Assembly (NCBI GenBank): GCA_020444045.1
Contig: JAHLLS010000001.1
Coordinates: 248,001 to 312,000, forward strand
From: Deltaproteobacteria bacterium
GTDB lineage: Bacteria > Desulfobacterota > Desulfobacteria > Desulfobacterales > UBA5852
Reading direction: 5' to 3'
DNA: 64,000 nt
The notes under the pieces were generated by a model. It worked only from the letters and a program-made list of their open reading frames with translations, had not been told where the DNA came from and did no database searches. Both the position numbers and the translations under genes were made by a program. Numbering within the stretch: position 1 is the stretch's first letter; every line of letters begins with the position of its first letter. Below, piece after piece: positions 20,127 through 28,495 of the stretch.

Positions 20127-20963
20127 ATGCTAGACGCCATCAAAATTCTGATCCCTGTTGTCATCATCGGTGTCGCCCTCCTGTATGTCTTCCAGGATGC
20201 CCTGATCTTTTTTCCACAACCGGTCCCACCGCAAAACCAGGCGCCGTTTGCCGAATATGCCCTGACCCTTGCCCACGAGGGCAAACAGCTTCAGGGCTGG
20301 TACGTCCCCGGGAAGGTTTCGGCAAACCGTCCCTTGGTGGTATATTACGGGGGCAATGCCGAGGAAGTGTCCGGCAACCTCTGGGACATGGCGCGTCTGG
20401 AAGCCGGGGCCTATCTTTTCATGAACTACCGAGGGTACGGCGACAGCGAGGGCAAGCCCTCCCAGAAAAATCTCTGCCGCGATGCGCTTTATATCCTGGA
20501 CACGCTGGCCGCCCGGGAGCAGATCCCCCTGAACCACGTCGTCCTCATGGGGCGCAGCCTGGGATCGGGCGTGGCGGTTCATGTGGCCGCCCATCGTCCG
20601 GTGCGGGGCGTCATCCTGGTCACCCCGTTTGACAGCCTCCTGAACGTGGCCCGCCGTCACTACCCGATACTGCCCGTCAGATGGCTCCTGAAACACCCTT
20701 TCGACTCGGCCGCCCTGGCCCCGGATATCAGCATACCAGCCCTGATCCTCATCGGCCGGCAGGACACGATCATTCCCAGCCAACACGCTATCCGGCTATC
20801 CGAGGTGTGGGGAGGACCGGTTGAATCCATCATAATTGACGGCGTCGGCCATAATGATATTCAATTGGAGCCGCGCTACTGGGAGGTTATCAATGCGTTT
20901 TTGTCCACGGGAAAAGCGGCGACGACCGCCCCATCCCTCCCGACCACCAACAAGCGCGAATAA
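20127..20963 (+). CDS. alpha/beta hydrolase, BEM46/ABHD13-like
   Basis: Protein of 278 residues with an N-terminal membrane anchor (IKILIPVVIIGVALLYVF) and an alpha/beta hydrolase domain. The nucleophile S144 is in GRSLGSG, the acid in LIGRQDTIIP and the His in GVGHND. FMNYRGYGDSEGKP is typical of the BEM46-like group. It is probably anchored in the inner membrane; the substrate is unknown. The ATG at 20127 gives the anchor at the very N-terminus. A longer frame from 20055 overlaps the preceding gene. The stop is followed in the same frame by the cyclase remnant. Confidence 0.82.
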   Translation: MLDAIKILIPVVIIGVALLYVFQDALIFFPQPVPPQNQAPFAEYALTLAHEGKQLQGWYVPGKVSANRPLVVYYGGNAEEVSGNLWDMARLEAGAYLFMNYRGYGDSEGKPSQKNLCRDALYILDTLAAREQIPLNHVVLMGRSLGSGVAVHVAAHRPVRGVILVTPFDSLLNVARRHYPILPVRWLLKHPFDSAALAPDISIPALILIGRQDTIIPSQHAIRLSEVWGGPVESIIIDGVGHNDIQLEPRYWEVINAFLSTGKAATTAPSLPTTNKRE

Positions 20964-21137
20964 TCGACGACCGATTATCCTGTGCACCGCATTCTGCTGG
21001 AAAGCCGTATGCTGATCATCGAAAACCTGGCAAACCTCGATCGCCTGCCGGAGGGCCGCTTTGCGGAGCTGATTTGTCTCCCCCTTCACATAACCGAATC
21101 CGATGGTGCCCCAACGCGGGTGGTTGCTTTTCTTTGA
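20964..21137 (+). pseudogene. C-terminal remnant of a cyclase-family (kynurenine-formamidase-like) gene
   Basis: An open stretch of about 57 codons ends at TGA 21135-21137. It reads VHRILLES, MLIIENLANLDRLPEGRFAE and LICLPLHITESDGAPTRVVA. This matches the last 50 or so residues of PF04199 cyclases (pattern I(I/V)ENL.NLD.LP.G.F...PL.....DGAPVRAVA). The catalytic N-terminal part is missing; the alpha/beta hydrolase stop lies immediately upstream in the same frame. I read it as a decayed gene left after a deletion. Confidence 0.6.
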
Positions 21138-21160
21138 ACCCGAGAACAAGGATCTGGCCC

Positions 21161-21775
21161 ATGGCGCAACGATTTCCACACCTGCTTCTGGTATTCTACC
21201 TGGTATTGTTTACCCTGCTGGCCATCCACCCGTATGACCGGGCCGTATGGTTCGCGGAAAACCTTCCCATCATTTTCATCGTGGCCGCCCTGGTATTCAG
21301 CAAGCGGTGGTTTACCTTTTCCAACACCGCCTACCTGATGATGGCGTGCCTGATTGTTCTCCACACCATCGGAGGGCATTTCACTTTCGAGCGGGTGCCG
21401 TTTGGCTGGGTGACCGATTTCTTCGGCTTTTCGCGCAATCATTATGACCGTATGGCGCATTTCACCGTGGGGTTTTATGCCTATCCCCTGGCCGAGCTGC
21501 TGTTGCGCAAGCGGCTCGTGGCATCCCGTTTCGTGCTGATCATGTTTCCCATCTGTTTTATTCTGGCCGTAGCCGGCGTTTATGAAATTTTTGAATGGCG
21601 CTATGCCGTTTCCGCTGACCCGACAGCCGGTGCCGCCGTCTTAGGATCACAAGGGGATGTCTGGGATGCCCAGAAAGATATACTGGCCGATGGCCTGGGC
21701 GCCATCGCCGCCATCATGCTTTTTTGTGGAATTCATTTTCGTACAATCGGCTGTCTGGCCGATCCAGCGGCCTGA
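21161..21775 (+). CDS. DUF2238 (YjdF-like) inner-membrane protein
   Basis: Polytopic membrane protein of 204 residues with about six hydrophobic segments. The central signature FGFSRNHYDRMAHFTVGF and the later VYEIFEWRYAV and GDVWDAQKDILADGLGA blocks are diagnostic of DUF2238. Length matches E. coli YjdF (about 209). The role is unknown. AAGGAT precedes the ATG at 21161, preferred over a longer frame from 21074. A rho-independent terminator follows 27 bases after the stop. Confidence 0.85.
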   Translation: MAQRFPHLLLVFYLVLFTLLAIHPYDRAVWFAENLPIIFIVAALVFSKRWFTFSNTAYLMMACLIVLHTIGGHFTFERVPFGWVTDFFGFSRNHYDRMAHFTVGFYAYPLAELLLRKRLVASRFVLIMFPICFILAVAGVYEIFEWRYAVSADPTAGAAVLGSQGDVWDAQKDILADGLGAIAAIMLFCGIHFRTIGCLADPAA

Positions 21776-21802
21776 GAGGACCATCCGCCTAACCCAAAAA
21801 AG

Positions 21803-21832
21803 CCGGCCCCCAAAAGAGGGCCGGTTTTTTTT
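21803..21832 (+). terminator. rho-independent terminator
   Basis: CCGGCCC pairs with GGGCCGG around an eight-base loop and is followed by eight Ts. An A-run precedes it, so it can also serve the convergent minus-strand GAF gene. Confidence 0.88.
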
Positions 21833-21866
21833 ATATCAGGTGACAACGTGGGAACACCTCGCGCCA

Positions 21867-22421
21867 TCACTCCAGCCAGGCGTCGTGAACATCCCCGACG
21901 ATGTTTTTGACATCATGGATCGCATTGTTCATGCGGGCATACATCATCGCCAGGCCGATGATTTCCGCCAGGACGAACAGGGAATCCAAGTCCCGATCCG
22001 AAATATCCCATTGATCATGGTGGTAGAGCCGGAGCACACCGATCACCCGGCCGCTGAAATTTATCGGGACGGAAACGATCGCCCCGATGCCTTCCTGGAT
22101 CGCATCCGCGGTATACTGCAGCAGGTCGGAGTTTTTGACGTCTCTGACGACCACCGCCTTGTGCTTTTCGACACTCTTGATGCTGCGGTTGATATGAATC
22201 GGGCCCTTGTTCATGTAGCGAATGCTGAGGCCAAAACTGCCTAAATCCTCAAGCTCTTTGGTCTCCACATTGGTGGCGAAAATACTGGTTCCCTTGATCT
22301 CCAGGGCACTCACCAGGAGTTGCGCAAGATGCTTGGCCATGATTTCCAGGTTATTCGACTCCGCAATCGCCCGTGTAACGACCTTGAAGATCTCGATGTT
22401 GATTCTGTCCTCGGTTTGCAT
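21867..22421 (-). CDS. GAF-domain protein
   Basis: Protein of 184 residues made almost entirely of one GAF domain (about 20-170; LVSALEIKGTSIFATN, VVVRDVKNSDLL, IGAIVSVPINFSGRVIGVLR). There is no kinase, cyclase or DNA-binding part, so it is probably a ligand or redox sensor working on another protein. GGAGG lies eight bases before the ATG at 22421; the longer frame is rejected. It is 64 bases behind a universal stress protein on the same strand, so the two are likely one unit. Confidence 0.8.
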   Translation of the reverse strand: MQTEDRINIEIFKVVTRAIAESNNLEIMAKHLAQLLVSALEIKGTSIFATNVETKELEDLGSFGLSIRYMNKGPIHINRSIKSVEKHKAVVVRDVKNSDLLQYTADAIQEGIGAIVSVPINFSGRVIGVLRLYHHDQWDISDRDLDSLFVLAEIIGLAMMYARMNNAIHDVKNIVGDVHDAWLE

Positions 22422-22485
22422 GGCATCCCTCCTCATCGGATCACCTTGTGGCGGTCGCCAGCGACCGGCACCGGCGCCGTTTTCT

Positions 22486-22953
22486 TCACGATACGATACA
22501 GACGGTGATATCCCGCAACGCGGTGACAACCTTGGCAAACACACTTCCGGTAAAAAAGCGTGTCACCTTACCGGGTTTATGATTCAAGACGATGACATCG
22601 TAGTGCTCTTCCTGGGTCTGTTCGATAATGGTCGCGGATATTTCTCCTTTACGTGATTTGAAGACATAGCGCACATGATCACGATCAAACCCTTTGCCAA
22701 TCAGATACTGACGGACCTCCTGCAGGGCCATTTCGCGTTCCGTCAGCTCCTGAGTAAGATACGAAAGCCGCCGTTTCAGCTTGGCGGCCGCGGATTGATG
22801 GTCGGACGCCTCGATTTCGGATAGAGGGGTAAAGGCATGAAAAATGGTAACGTCGATGTTCTCCAGCGACCCGTAGGTACGAATGACGTGTGCCAGCGCC
22901 TTTTGGTCATTAGGCGAGAAATTGTACGGCAACAGAATCCTCTGTGCATCCAT
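22486..22953 (-). CDS. universal stress protein (UspA family)
   Basis: Single-domain Usp of 155 residues. The N-terminal strand is RILLPYNFSPNDQKALAH and the C-terminal half has DVIVLNHKPGKVTRFFTGSVFAKVV. The canonical ATP-binding G-2X-G-9X-G(S/T) loop is altered (PGKVTRFFTGSV), so ATP binding is uncertain. The middle carries a longer helical insert (about 60-95). AGGAGGG sits before the ATG at 22953. With the GAF protein it forms a small sensor/stress unit. Confidence 0.8.
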   Translation of the reverse strand: MDAQRILLPYNFSPNDQKALAHVIRTYGSLENIDVTIFHAFTPLSEIEASDHQSAAAKLKRRLSYLTQELTEREMALQEVRQYLIGKGFDRDHVRYVFKSRKGEISATIIEQTQEEHYDVIVLNHKPGKVTRFFTGSVFAKVVTALRDITVCIVS

Positions 22954-23482
22954 AGGTTCCCTCCTTTCCCGGTCCCGGGCGAAACGGATCAAATCCTGGC
23001 GAAATGGGGTGGCCGAAAAATGGTTCAGCGCCGGGTGGGTTGAACCGGCACGTTCAATGGCGTTGACCGAAGAATGATTCCAGCGCCACGAGAGAGGGGC
23101 GAATGCGTTTTCGCTAACAGCTTGAGGATTAGAGGTTTAGAAGGAGATATTGCTGGAATGTCCCATTCTCGTAAGAAGAACGATAGCAATTAATAGCTGC
23201 CATAGGGCTGCCAAGCTGTCAAGTTAAATTAGAGCGGCAACCGTTTGGGATCGCAGCGGATCAGGTCCATCGGCGGCTTTCCGTCGCATGAATAATATGC
23301 TATGATTGTCATATCCGGAAACAATCAACAGAACCAAACCGCCACCGTTTGATGACAACCGGCCTTTTGCCTTTTCCTCCGTTTCGCCGCCAGTAATGGC
23401 CTCCGATCCGCTAAAATGGAAGTTGATGGTCCTTTCACACTGCCACGGTATCATCAGAGATAAGACAAACCAGGTCACAACA
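22954..23482. other. divergent intergenic region
   Basis: About 530 bases. At 23158-23193 an 11-codon frame (MSHSRKKNDSN) follows an AAGGAG; see findings. TATGCT and TATGAT boxes near 23297-23306 could serve the methyltransferase but no -35 is evident. Confidence 0.4.
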
Positions 23483-24103
23483 ATGCCCCAAAGACTGTAT
23501 AACGCATCGTCCCACGGCACCCTCATGGCGGGCTATGACGCCTGGGCGGAAACCTATGACCGTGATGTCCAGGATTTCGGTTATGCCACGCCCGATGCTG
23601 TCGCAGCCGCTGTCTGCCGGCATCTTCCGAAACGGGATGTGCGCCTGCTCGACCTGGGTGCCGGCACCGGACTGCTGGGTGAAACGCTTTATGGCCTGGG
23701 ATACCGCCACCTGGTGGGCATGGACGGCTCGCACGGCATGTTGACACAAGCCTGCCGCAAAGGCACCTATCGCTTGCTTTGCCGGATGGCACTGGGTCGT
23801 CCCCTGGGATTTCCGGACCACTATTTTGACGGGCTGCTGGCAGCCGGCGTCTATACCCCGGGCCATGCACCGCTCGCTTCGTTGTTCGAGCTCAGCCGCA
23901 TCCTGCGGCCCGGGGGGATGATCATCTTCAGCATCAAGTGGGACGGTGGGTTTAAAGAGGACGTCCTGGAAGTCCTTCAACAGATGAAAGACACCGCCGG
24001 GTGGCAATGTCAATCGTGGTCAGCGGCCTATCGTTCCTGGCCATACGCCGATGAAACCCAGGAAGCACGTGTACTGGTATACAAGCAAACATGTCGATCG
24101 TAA
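23483..24103 (+). CDS. class I SAM-dependent methyltransferase
   Basis: Protein of 206 residues with the SAM motif LLDLGAGTGLLGETL, the acidic LVGMDGSHGML segment and a post-motif ILRPGGMIIFSIKWD. The opening MAGYDAWAETYDRDV is typical of small-molecule methyltransferases of the UbiE/WBSCR27 type. The ATG at 23483 gives a family-like N-terminus; the frame extends to 23306 but that part is unlike coding sequence. The ribosome site is weak. Substrate unknown. Confidence 0.77.
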   Translation: MPQRLYNASSHGTLMAGYDAWAETYDRDVQDFGYATPDAVAAAVCRHLPKRDVRLLDLGAGTGLLGETLYGLGYRHLVGMDGSHGMLTQACRKGTYRLLCRMALGRPLGFPDHYFDGLLAAGVYTPGHAPLASLFELSRILRPGGMIIFSIKWDGGFKEDVLEVLQQMKDTAGWQCQSWSAAYRSWPYADETQEARVLVYKQTCRS

Positions 24104-24272
24104 CATAGAGAACGTGCCGCGGCCGTCACCTGCCGATGCAGGAATGATAGCGGGATAGACAAATCGACGGGAACATGCCTAAAGAACGACCGCTGGACTT
24201 TGCCGGCCGAAGAACACAATATCCCGGGCCGCGCTTTCGACAACCCTCTTTCCAAGAAACGGCACAACACAT

Positions 24273-25460
24273 ATGGCTTTTGTGATTATCAAACCCAAAC
24301 GCGACAGCGCCTTTCAGAGAAAACATCCATGGGTCTTCAGCGGTGCCGTGGCAAAAAAGAAGGGCAGCCCGACGGCCGGCGAAACGGTTGATATCGTCAA
24401 TTCCAGGGGTGGATGGATGGGACGGGGGGCTTATTCTCCCAAATCGCAGATCGCCGTTCGGATCTGGACCTTCAACGAAGAGGAAAGCGTCGACCCGGCC
24501 TTTTTCCGGCGCCGACTGGAACGGGCCATTCTCAGCCGCCATGAACTGAAAAAACGGCTCCATCTCAGCGCCTGCCGGCTGGTCAATGCCGAATCAGACG
24601 GCCTGCCGGGACTGATTGTCGATCAGTACGAGGGTTTTCTGGTATGCCAATTCCTGACCGTCGGTGTTCACACTTGGAAAGATGTCATTGTCCAGCAGCT
24701 GCAGGATCTGGTTGCGCCGGAGGGTATATTTGAACGATCCGACAGCCCGGTTCTTGACAAGGAAGGGTTGCCCCGGACCGTCGGCTGTCTGGCGGGGCAC
24801 GAACCGCCGGAAACGATTACGATCCGGGAAGGGGATTACCGTTTCCTGGTCGACGTTCGCAATGGCCACAAAACCGGTTTTTATCTTGATCAACGCGACA
24901 ACCGGAACCTCGTCACCCCCTATGCCACCGACAGCGATGTCCTGAACTGTTTCTGCTACACAGGGGGGTTTGGCGTACCTGCGATGGCCGCCGGTGCCCG
25001 GACACTGACCAATATCGATGTTTCAGCCCCGGCCCTAGATCTGGCTCGGCAAAACATGGCCCTCAACAACCTTGATTCGGAACGGGTCGACTATCTGCAG
25101 GCCGATGTTTTCAAACAGTTGCGGTCCTTCCGCGACGCGGCCCGCGAGTTTGATGTCATCATCCTGGACCCCCCCAAATTTGCCGATTCCAAACAACAGC
25201 TGGATCACGCCTGCCGCGGCTACAAAGACATCAACCTGTTGGCCGCCAAACTGCTACGCGCCGGAGGCTACCTCTTCACGTTTTCCTGTTCGGGGCTGAT
25301 GGAGCCGGCCCTCTTTCAAAAAATCGTGGCGGATGCCGCCCTGGATGCTGGCCGTGACGCCCAGATAATTGGACGCATGAGCCAGGCGGCGGACCACCCC
25401 ACATCGCTCGCTTTTCCGGAAGGCCATTACCTGAAGGGGCTTCTCTGCCGCATCTTGTAG
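24273..25460 (+). CDS. rlmI: 23S rRNA (cytosine1962-C5)-methyltransferase RlmI-like
   Basis: Protein of 395 residues with the RlmI layout: a PUA domain at about 1-75 (RDSAFQRKHPWVFSGAV), an EEHEA-like middle domain (NAESDGLPGLIVDQY) and a Rossmann methyltransferase. The latter shows GHKTGFYLDQRDNR, NCFCYTGGFGVPAM, VIILDPPKFADS and FSCSG. These are hallmarks of the RlmI/YccW group that methylates 23S rRNA. Length matches (E. coli 396). It is monocistronic by context. Confidence 0.88.
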   Translation: MAFVIIKPKRDSAFQRKHPWVFSGAVAKKKGSPTAGETVDIVNSRGGWMGRGAYSPKSQIAVRIWTFNEEESVDPAFFRRRLERAILSRHELKKRLHLSACRLVNAESDGLPGLIVDQYEGFLVCQFLTVGVHTWKDVIVQQLQDLVAPEGIFERSDSPVLDKEGLPRTVGCLAGHEPPETITIREGDYRFLVDVRNGHKTGFYLDQRDNRNLVTPYATDSDVLNCFCYTGGFGVPAMAAGARTLTNIDVSAPALDLARQNMALNNLDSERVDYLQADVFKQLRSFRDAAREFDVIILDPPKFADSKQQLDHACRGYKDINLLAAKLLRAGGYLFTFSCSGLMEPALFQKIVADAALDAGRDAQIIGRMSQAADHPTSLAFPEGHYLKGLLCRIL

Positions 25461-25476
25461 ATGAAGCGGCTCAGGC

Positions 25477-25496
25477 GGCGGCTGAATTCAGCCGCC
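25477..25496. terminator. perfect 20-bp palindrome between convergent genes
   Basis: GGCGGCTGAA is followed directly by its exact reverse complement, 16 bases after the rlmI stop and 27 bases past the stop of the minus-strand gene. There is no T-run on either side. It is probably a tailless bidirectional terminator or a 3'-end hairpin. Confidence 0.45.
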
Positions 25497-25522
25497 TTAA
25501 AAGTAACGTGCGTGGAATTGCA

Positions 25523-26239
25523 TCACCGACGGGCTTTGATGGTAAAGGCAATGGTTCCCGGATAGGGGAGCTTTTGACTGCCCGGAATGCCGAGCGCTTC
25601 CAGCTCGGGACGGATTCTGGTTTCGTCCGCCTTGAAAACAAAAAGCTTCTCGAACCCCGACAAATCGGTGTCATAGCCGGCCCGACCCAAGGCCGCGACC
25701 ACAGGTTCAAAAACCTTGGCGGCCTTCCAGCGCTCCAGGACCATCTCGTGGCTCTGCCATTGGGAAAAAGCGGTGGGATTTTCGAGGTAGGTCGCCCAGG
25801 GCGCAAAATCACGGAAGGCCAGGGCACTGTTTTTTTCAATCTCCTTGACGCCCAGGAAGCCGCCGGAACCAAGACTCTCCAGATCAAGATGGGGGCCGAA
25901 AGCGTCCCGTAGGGCACTCATCAATTCCCCAAAAAGCGCATCAAACTCGGTCCGGGTCATGGGAGGGGCCTCCTCGGGCGTTTCATATCGGAACCTCAGA
26001 TAGGTCTGCTGAATATCATCGGAACCCTCGGCTGCCCGACGTTGACTTACATACAGCGAAACGATGTGGGGAGGCTGGACGAGTTTCAGGGTGTGGGTGA
26101 TCAAGGTGCCCTGATCAAAGTTTTTTTCAATCTGCACGGATTGCGAACGACCGGATTCATCCGCCGCCGCACCATGGTGACATACCAGGATACCGAGAAG
26201 TATCAGCCCTAAAATCCCCATCATGCGGCAATGTCGCAT
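25523..26239 (-). CDS. exported protein of unknown function
   Basis: Protein of 238 residues with a signal peptide (MMGILGLILLGILVCHHGAA) and a soluble domain with no recognised family. Features include paired strands (TLITHTLKLVQPPHIVSLYV, TYLRFRYETPEEAP), an acidic helix (FDALFGELMSALRDAFG) and a C-terminal strand (PGTIAFTIKARR). GGGAGG lies seven bases before the ATG at 26239. It is probably periplasmic. Neighbours give no hint to its role. Confidence 0.7.
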   Translation of the reverse strand: MRHCRMMGILGLILLGILVCHHGAAADESGRSQSVQIEKNFDQGTLITHTLKLVQPPHIVSLYVSQRRAAEGSDDIQQTYLRFRYETPEEAPPMTRTEFDALFGELMSALRDAFGPHLDLESLGSGGFLGVKEIEKNSALAFRDFAPWATYLENPTAFSQWQSHEMVLERWKAAKVFEPVVAALGRAGYDTDLSGFEKLFVFKADETRIRPELEALGIPGSQKLPYPGTIAFTIKARR

Positions 26240-26446
26240 TTCGCCTCCCTTCGGAAATCGGCCACCGATTAACGTGACACGCCAACCGGAATAAAAACCC
26301 AGGACGTTCACGCTCCTATTGGTAACCGTTTATCGGGTTTAGGTTCAACCTCTTGTCGAAAAAAACATGGCCCCTTTGACAAGTCGGCTATCATTTGGGC
26401 GCATAGAAACTTTCGGTCATCGCTTCTCACAAGCCAGCATATCCGG

Positions 26447-26665
26447 TCAGTCCACCGCCAGGAGGACCCCGAAAACCGCCAGCAGCAGACCGGACACCTT
26501 TTCGATGCGAAACACCCATCGGCCCAGCAGCCGTTTCAACCGCTCGCGGCCGAAAGCCACCGCGACGCACGAATCCCCGGCCAATACAACGGTCACCATC
26601 CACAAACGGACTGTCCTTCCACCTGATTGATAGATGCCGCGAGCGGCGGTGTTTTTCATCTGCAC
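26447..26665 (-). pseudogene. C-terminal remnant of a LysE-family exporter
   Basis: Frame of 72 codons whose last 50 residues (VTVVLAGDSCVAVAFGRE, RWVFRIEKVSGLLLAVFGVL) resemble the last two transmembrane segments of LysE/RhtB exporters (GDS...FGR..L...L......KVSG..L..FG). The other four segments are missing. It starts right behind a truncated acetyltransferase on the same strand. Family call moderate; truncation clear if the call is right. Confidence 0.45.
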
Positions 26666-26673
26666 TTCCAGCG

Positions 26674-26961
26674 TTATCTTGCAGCACTATGGATGTTGAT
26701 AAGCGGTTGGGCGTTGAAGGTCGAAAACCCCAGGAAGCAAATCGCCATCCCGACATAGGCATCGTCGACCTTGGCCAACAGCACGATGGCTGTCGGGAAA
26801 GCCTCTAATCCGGAAACAAGATTTTGCAATACCGGTTCATCCAGCGCTTTGCGGAACCCCAGCAAATCCCGGGCATAGGCATCTAATAAGTAGGGAATCG
26901 CCGCGCAGTGTTCTGCGTCGGCATAGTCCGCCACAGTGATTTGGATGGTGTTGTTTCTCAT
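26674..26961 (-). pseudogene. N-terminal fragment of a GNAT acetyltransferase
   Basis: About 95 codons from ATG 26961 (MRNNTIQITVADYADAEHC) through YLLDAYARDLLGFRKALDE, LAKVDDAYVGMAICFLGFST and PLINIH, then four residues and a stop. In intact relatives the INIH strand leads into the acetyl-CoA-binding R-G-x-G loop, which is absent here. The enzyme should therefore be inactive. The break falls next to the LysE remnant, consistent with one deletion joining two genes. Confidence 0.55.
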
Positions 26962-27196
26962 TGGAATCTCCCGTATGGCAAATGCTGACACACTTCCCTT
27001 GCATCACGAAATCCGGCGGGCGTTTAGCGCTCATGCGGTTGACATCGCGCCGAATGGTGTTCAGGGCATTACCAAACGAGCCATAGCGGCCCGTTTGGTT
27101 TGAAGTTGCCGACAGATTCTGCTATCCCCACCACTCGGCCATCCAACGGCGGCGCTATCCGCCGAAAAGCAAACATATCTGGGATCCGGATCAATC

Positions 27197-28378
27197 ATGA
27201 ATAAAACCCGTATGCTGTTCTTGCTGGCCCTCCTGTCAGCCTTCCCGCCGCTGTCGACCGACATGTACTTACCGGCCATTCCCCTCCTCGTTAAACTATG
27301 GCAACAGCCGCTGGCAATCGTCAACCTGACCTTGGTTGGTTTTTTTGTCAGCTACTGCGTTTTTCTACTCTTTTACGGACCGTTGTCGGACCGTTTCGGA
27401 CGGCGGCCCCTTTTGCTGGCCGGCATCGGCCTCTTCATTCTGGCCAGTCTTCTCTGTGCCCTGGCCGATAACGTGATCAGCATGATCACCTTCCGGGTGC
27501 TGCAAGCCGCCGGGGCGGCTTCGGCCTCCACTCTGGCCCTGGCCATCAGTAAAGATATCTATGACGGGCACGAACGGGAGCGGATTCTGGCCTACATCGG
27601 TGTCATCACGGCGCTGGCGCCAATGCTGGCGCCGATTTTTGGCGGCTGGATCCTGACCTGGTTTTCCTGGCGCTGGGTTTTCGTCACCCAGGCCGCGATT
27701 GCAACCGTGGCCTGGATCGGCGTTTGGCGTATGACGGAAACACTGGAATCCCCGTCGTCCATGGGAGCCTTGCAGACCGTCGGGATTTACCTGGGGCTGT
27801 TTCGCAACCGGCGCTATGTCGGCTACGCCTTGATGCTGTCGATCATCGTGCTGCCGCATTTCGCATTCATCGGGGGATCGGCCGACATCTATATTACCAG
27901 GATCGGCCTGTCGGAACAAACCTTCGGCTATCTGTTTGCCCTGAACGCGGCGGCCATCATGGCGGGTTCGTTGGCCTGCTCGTGGCTGCTGGGCCGCATA
28001 GGATCGAGGGGCGTCATGACAACCGGTTTTGCCGGTATCCTGTGCGGTGGGCTGATCATGCTGGCGGGATGGCTCCCGGCACCCTGGGGCTTGGCGCTGC
28101 CCATGGCAATAATTTCTTTTTCTTTCGGCCTCAGTCGCCCGCCCAGCAACAATCTGGTACTCGAACAGGTCGACCGGCATGCCGGGGCGGCCTCTTCGCT
28201 GCTGGTGTTCATCTACTTCATGCTGGGGGCTTTTTCCATGTGGCTGATCTCGCTGGACTGGCTTGACAAGGTTGCGATCATCGGCATTCTGGGTACGGGT
28301 GCCGGTGGCATTATGCTGAGTATCTGGCTGCTTCTACCGTTCATCGACCGTCCCAAGCCAGCCAAAGCCCGAAGCTGA
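27197..28378 (+). CDS. Bcr/CflA-family MFS drug-efflux transporter
   Basis: Major-facilitator protein of 393 residues with 12 predicted helices. The opening LSAFPPLSTDMYLPAIPLL is the Bcr/CflA signature (the STDMYLPA motif in helix 1). Motif A is GPLSDRFGRRPLLLAGI, and motif C-like APMLAPIFGGWI supports a drug:H+ antiporter. The likely role is proton-driven export of toxic compounds; substrates in the family include bicyclomycin and chloramphenicol. No regulator is adjacent. Confidence 0.88.
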   Translation: MNKTRMLFLLALLSAFPPLSTDMYLPAIPLLVKLWQQPLAIVNLTLVGFFVSYCVFLLFYGPLSDRFGRRPLLLAGIGLFILASLLCALADNVISMITFRVLQAAGAASASTLALAISKDIYDGHERERILAYIGVITALAPMLAPIFGGWILTWFSWRWVFVTQAAIATVAWIGVWRMTETLESPSSMGALQTVGIYLGLFRNRRYVGYALMLSIIVLPHFAFIGGSADIYITRIGLSEQTFGYLFALNAAAIMAGSLACSWLLGRIGSRGVMTTGFAGILCGGLIMLAGWLPAPWGLALPMAIISFSFGLSRPPSNNLVLEQVDRHAGAASSLLVFIYFMLGAFSMWLISLDWLDKVAIIGILGTGAGGIMLSIWLLLPFIDRPKPAKARS

Positions 28379-28495
28379 TTAACCCGTTCGCTGTGGCTCG
28401 GCACCCGGTTTCAGTCCCGCCTGAACCAGGCCGCGCCACTGGTATCGAAAGACAGGGACAACCTATAAATACCATTGAAAAGGGCCTTACAAACG

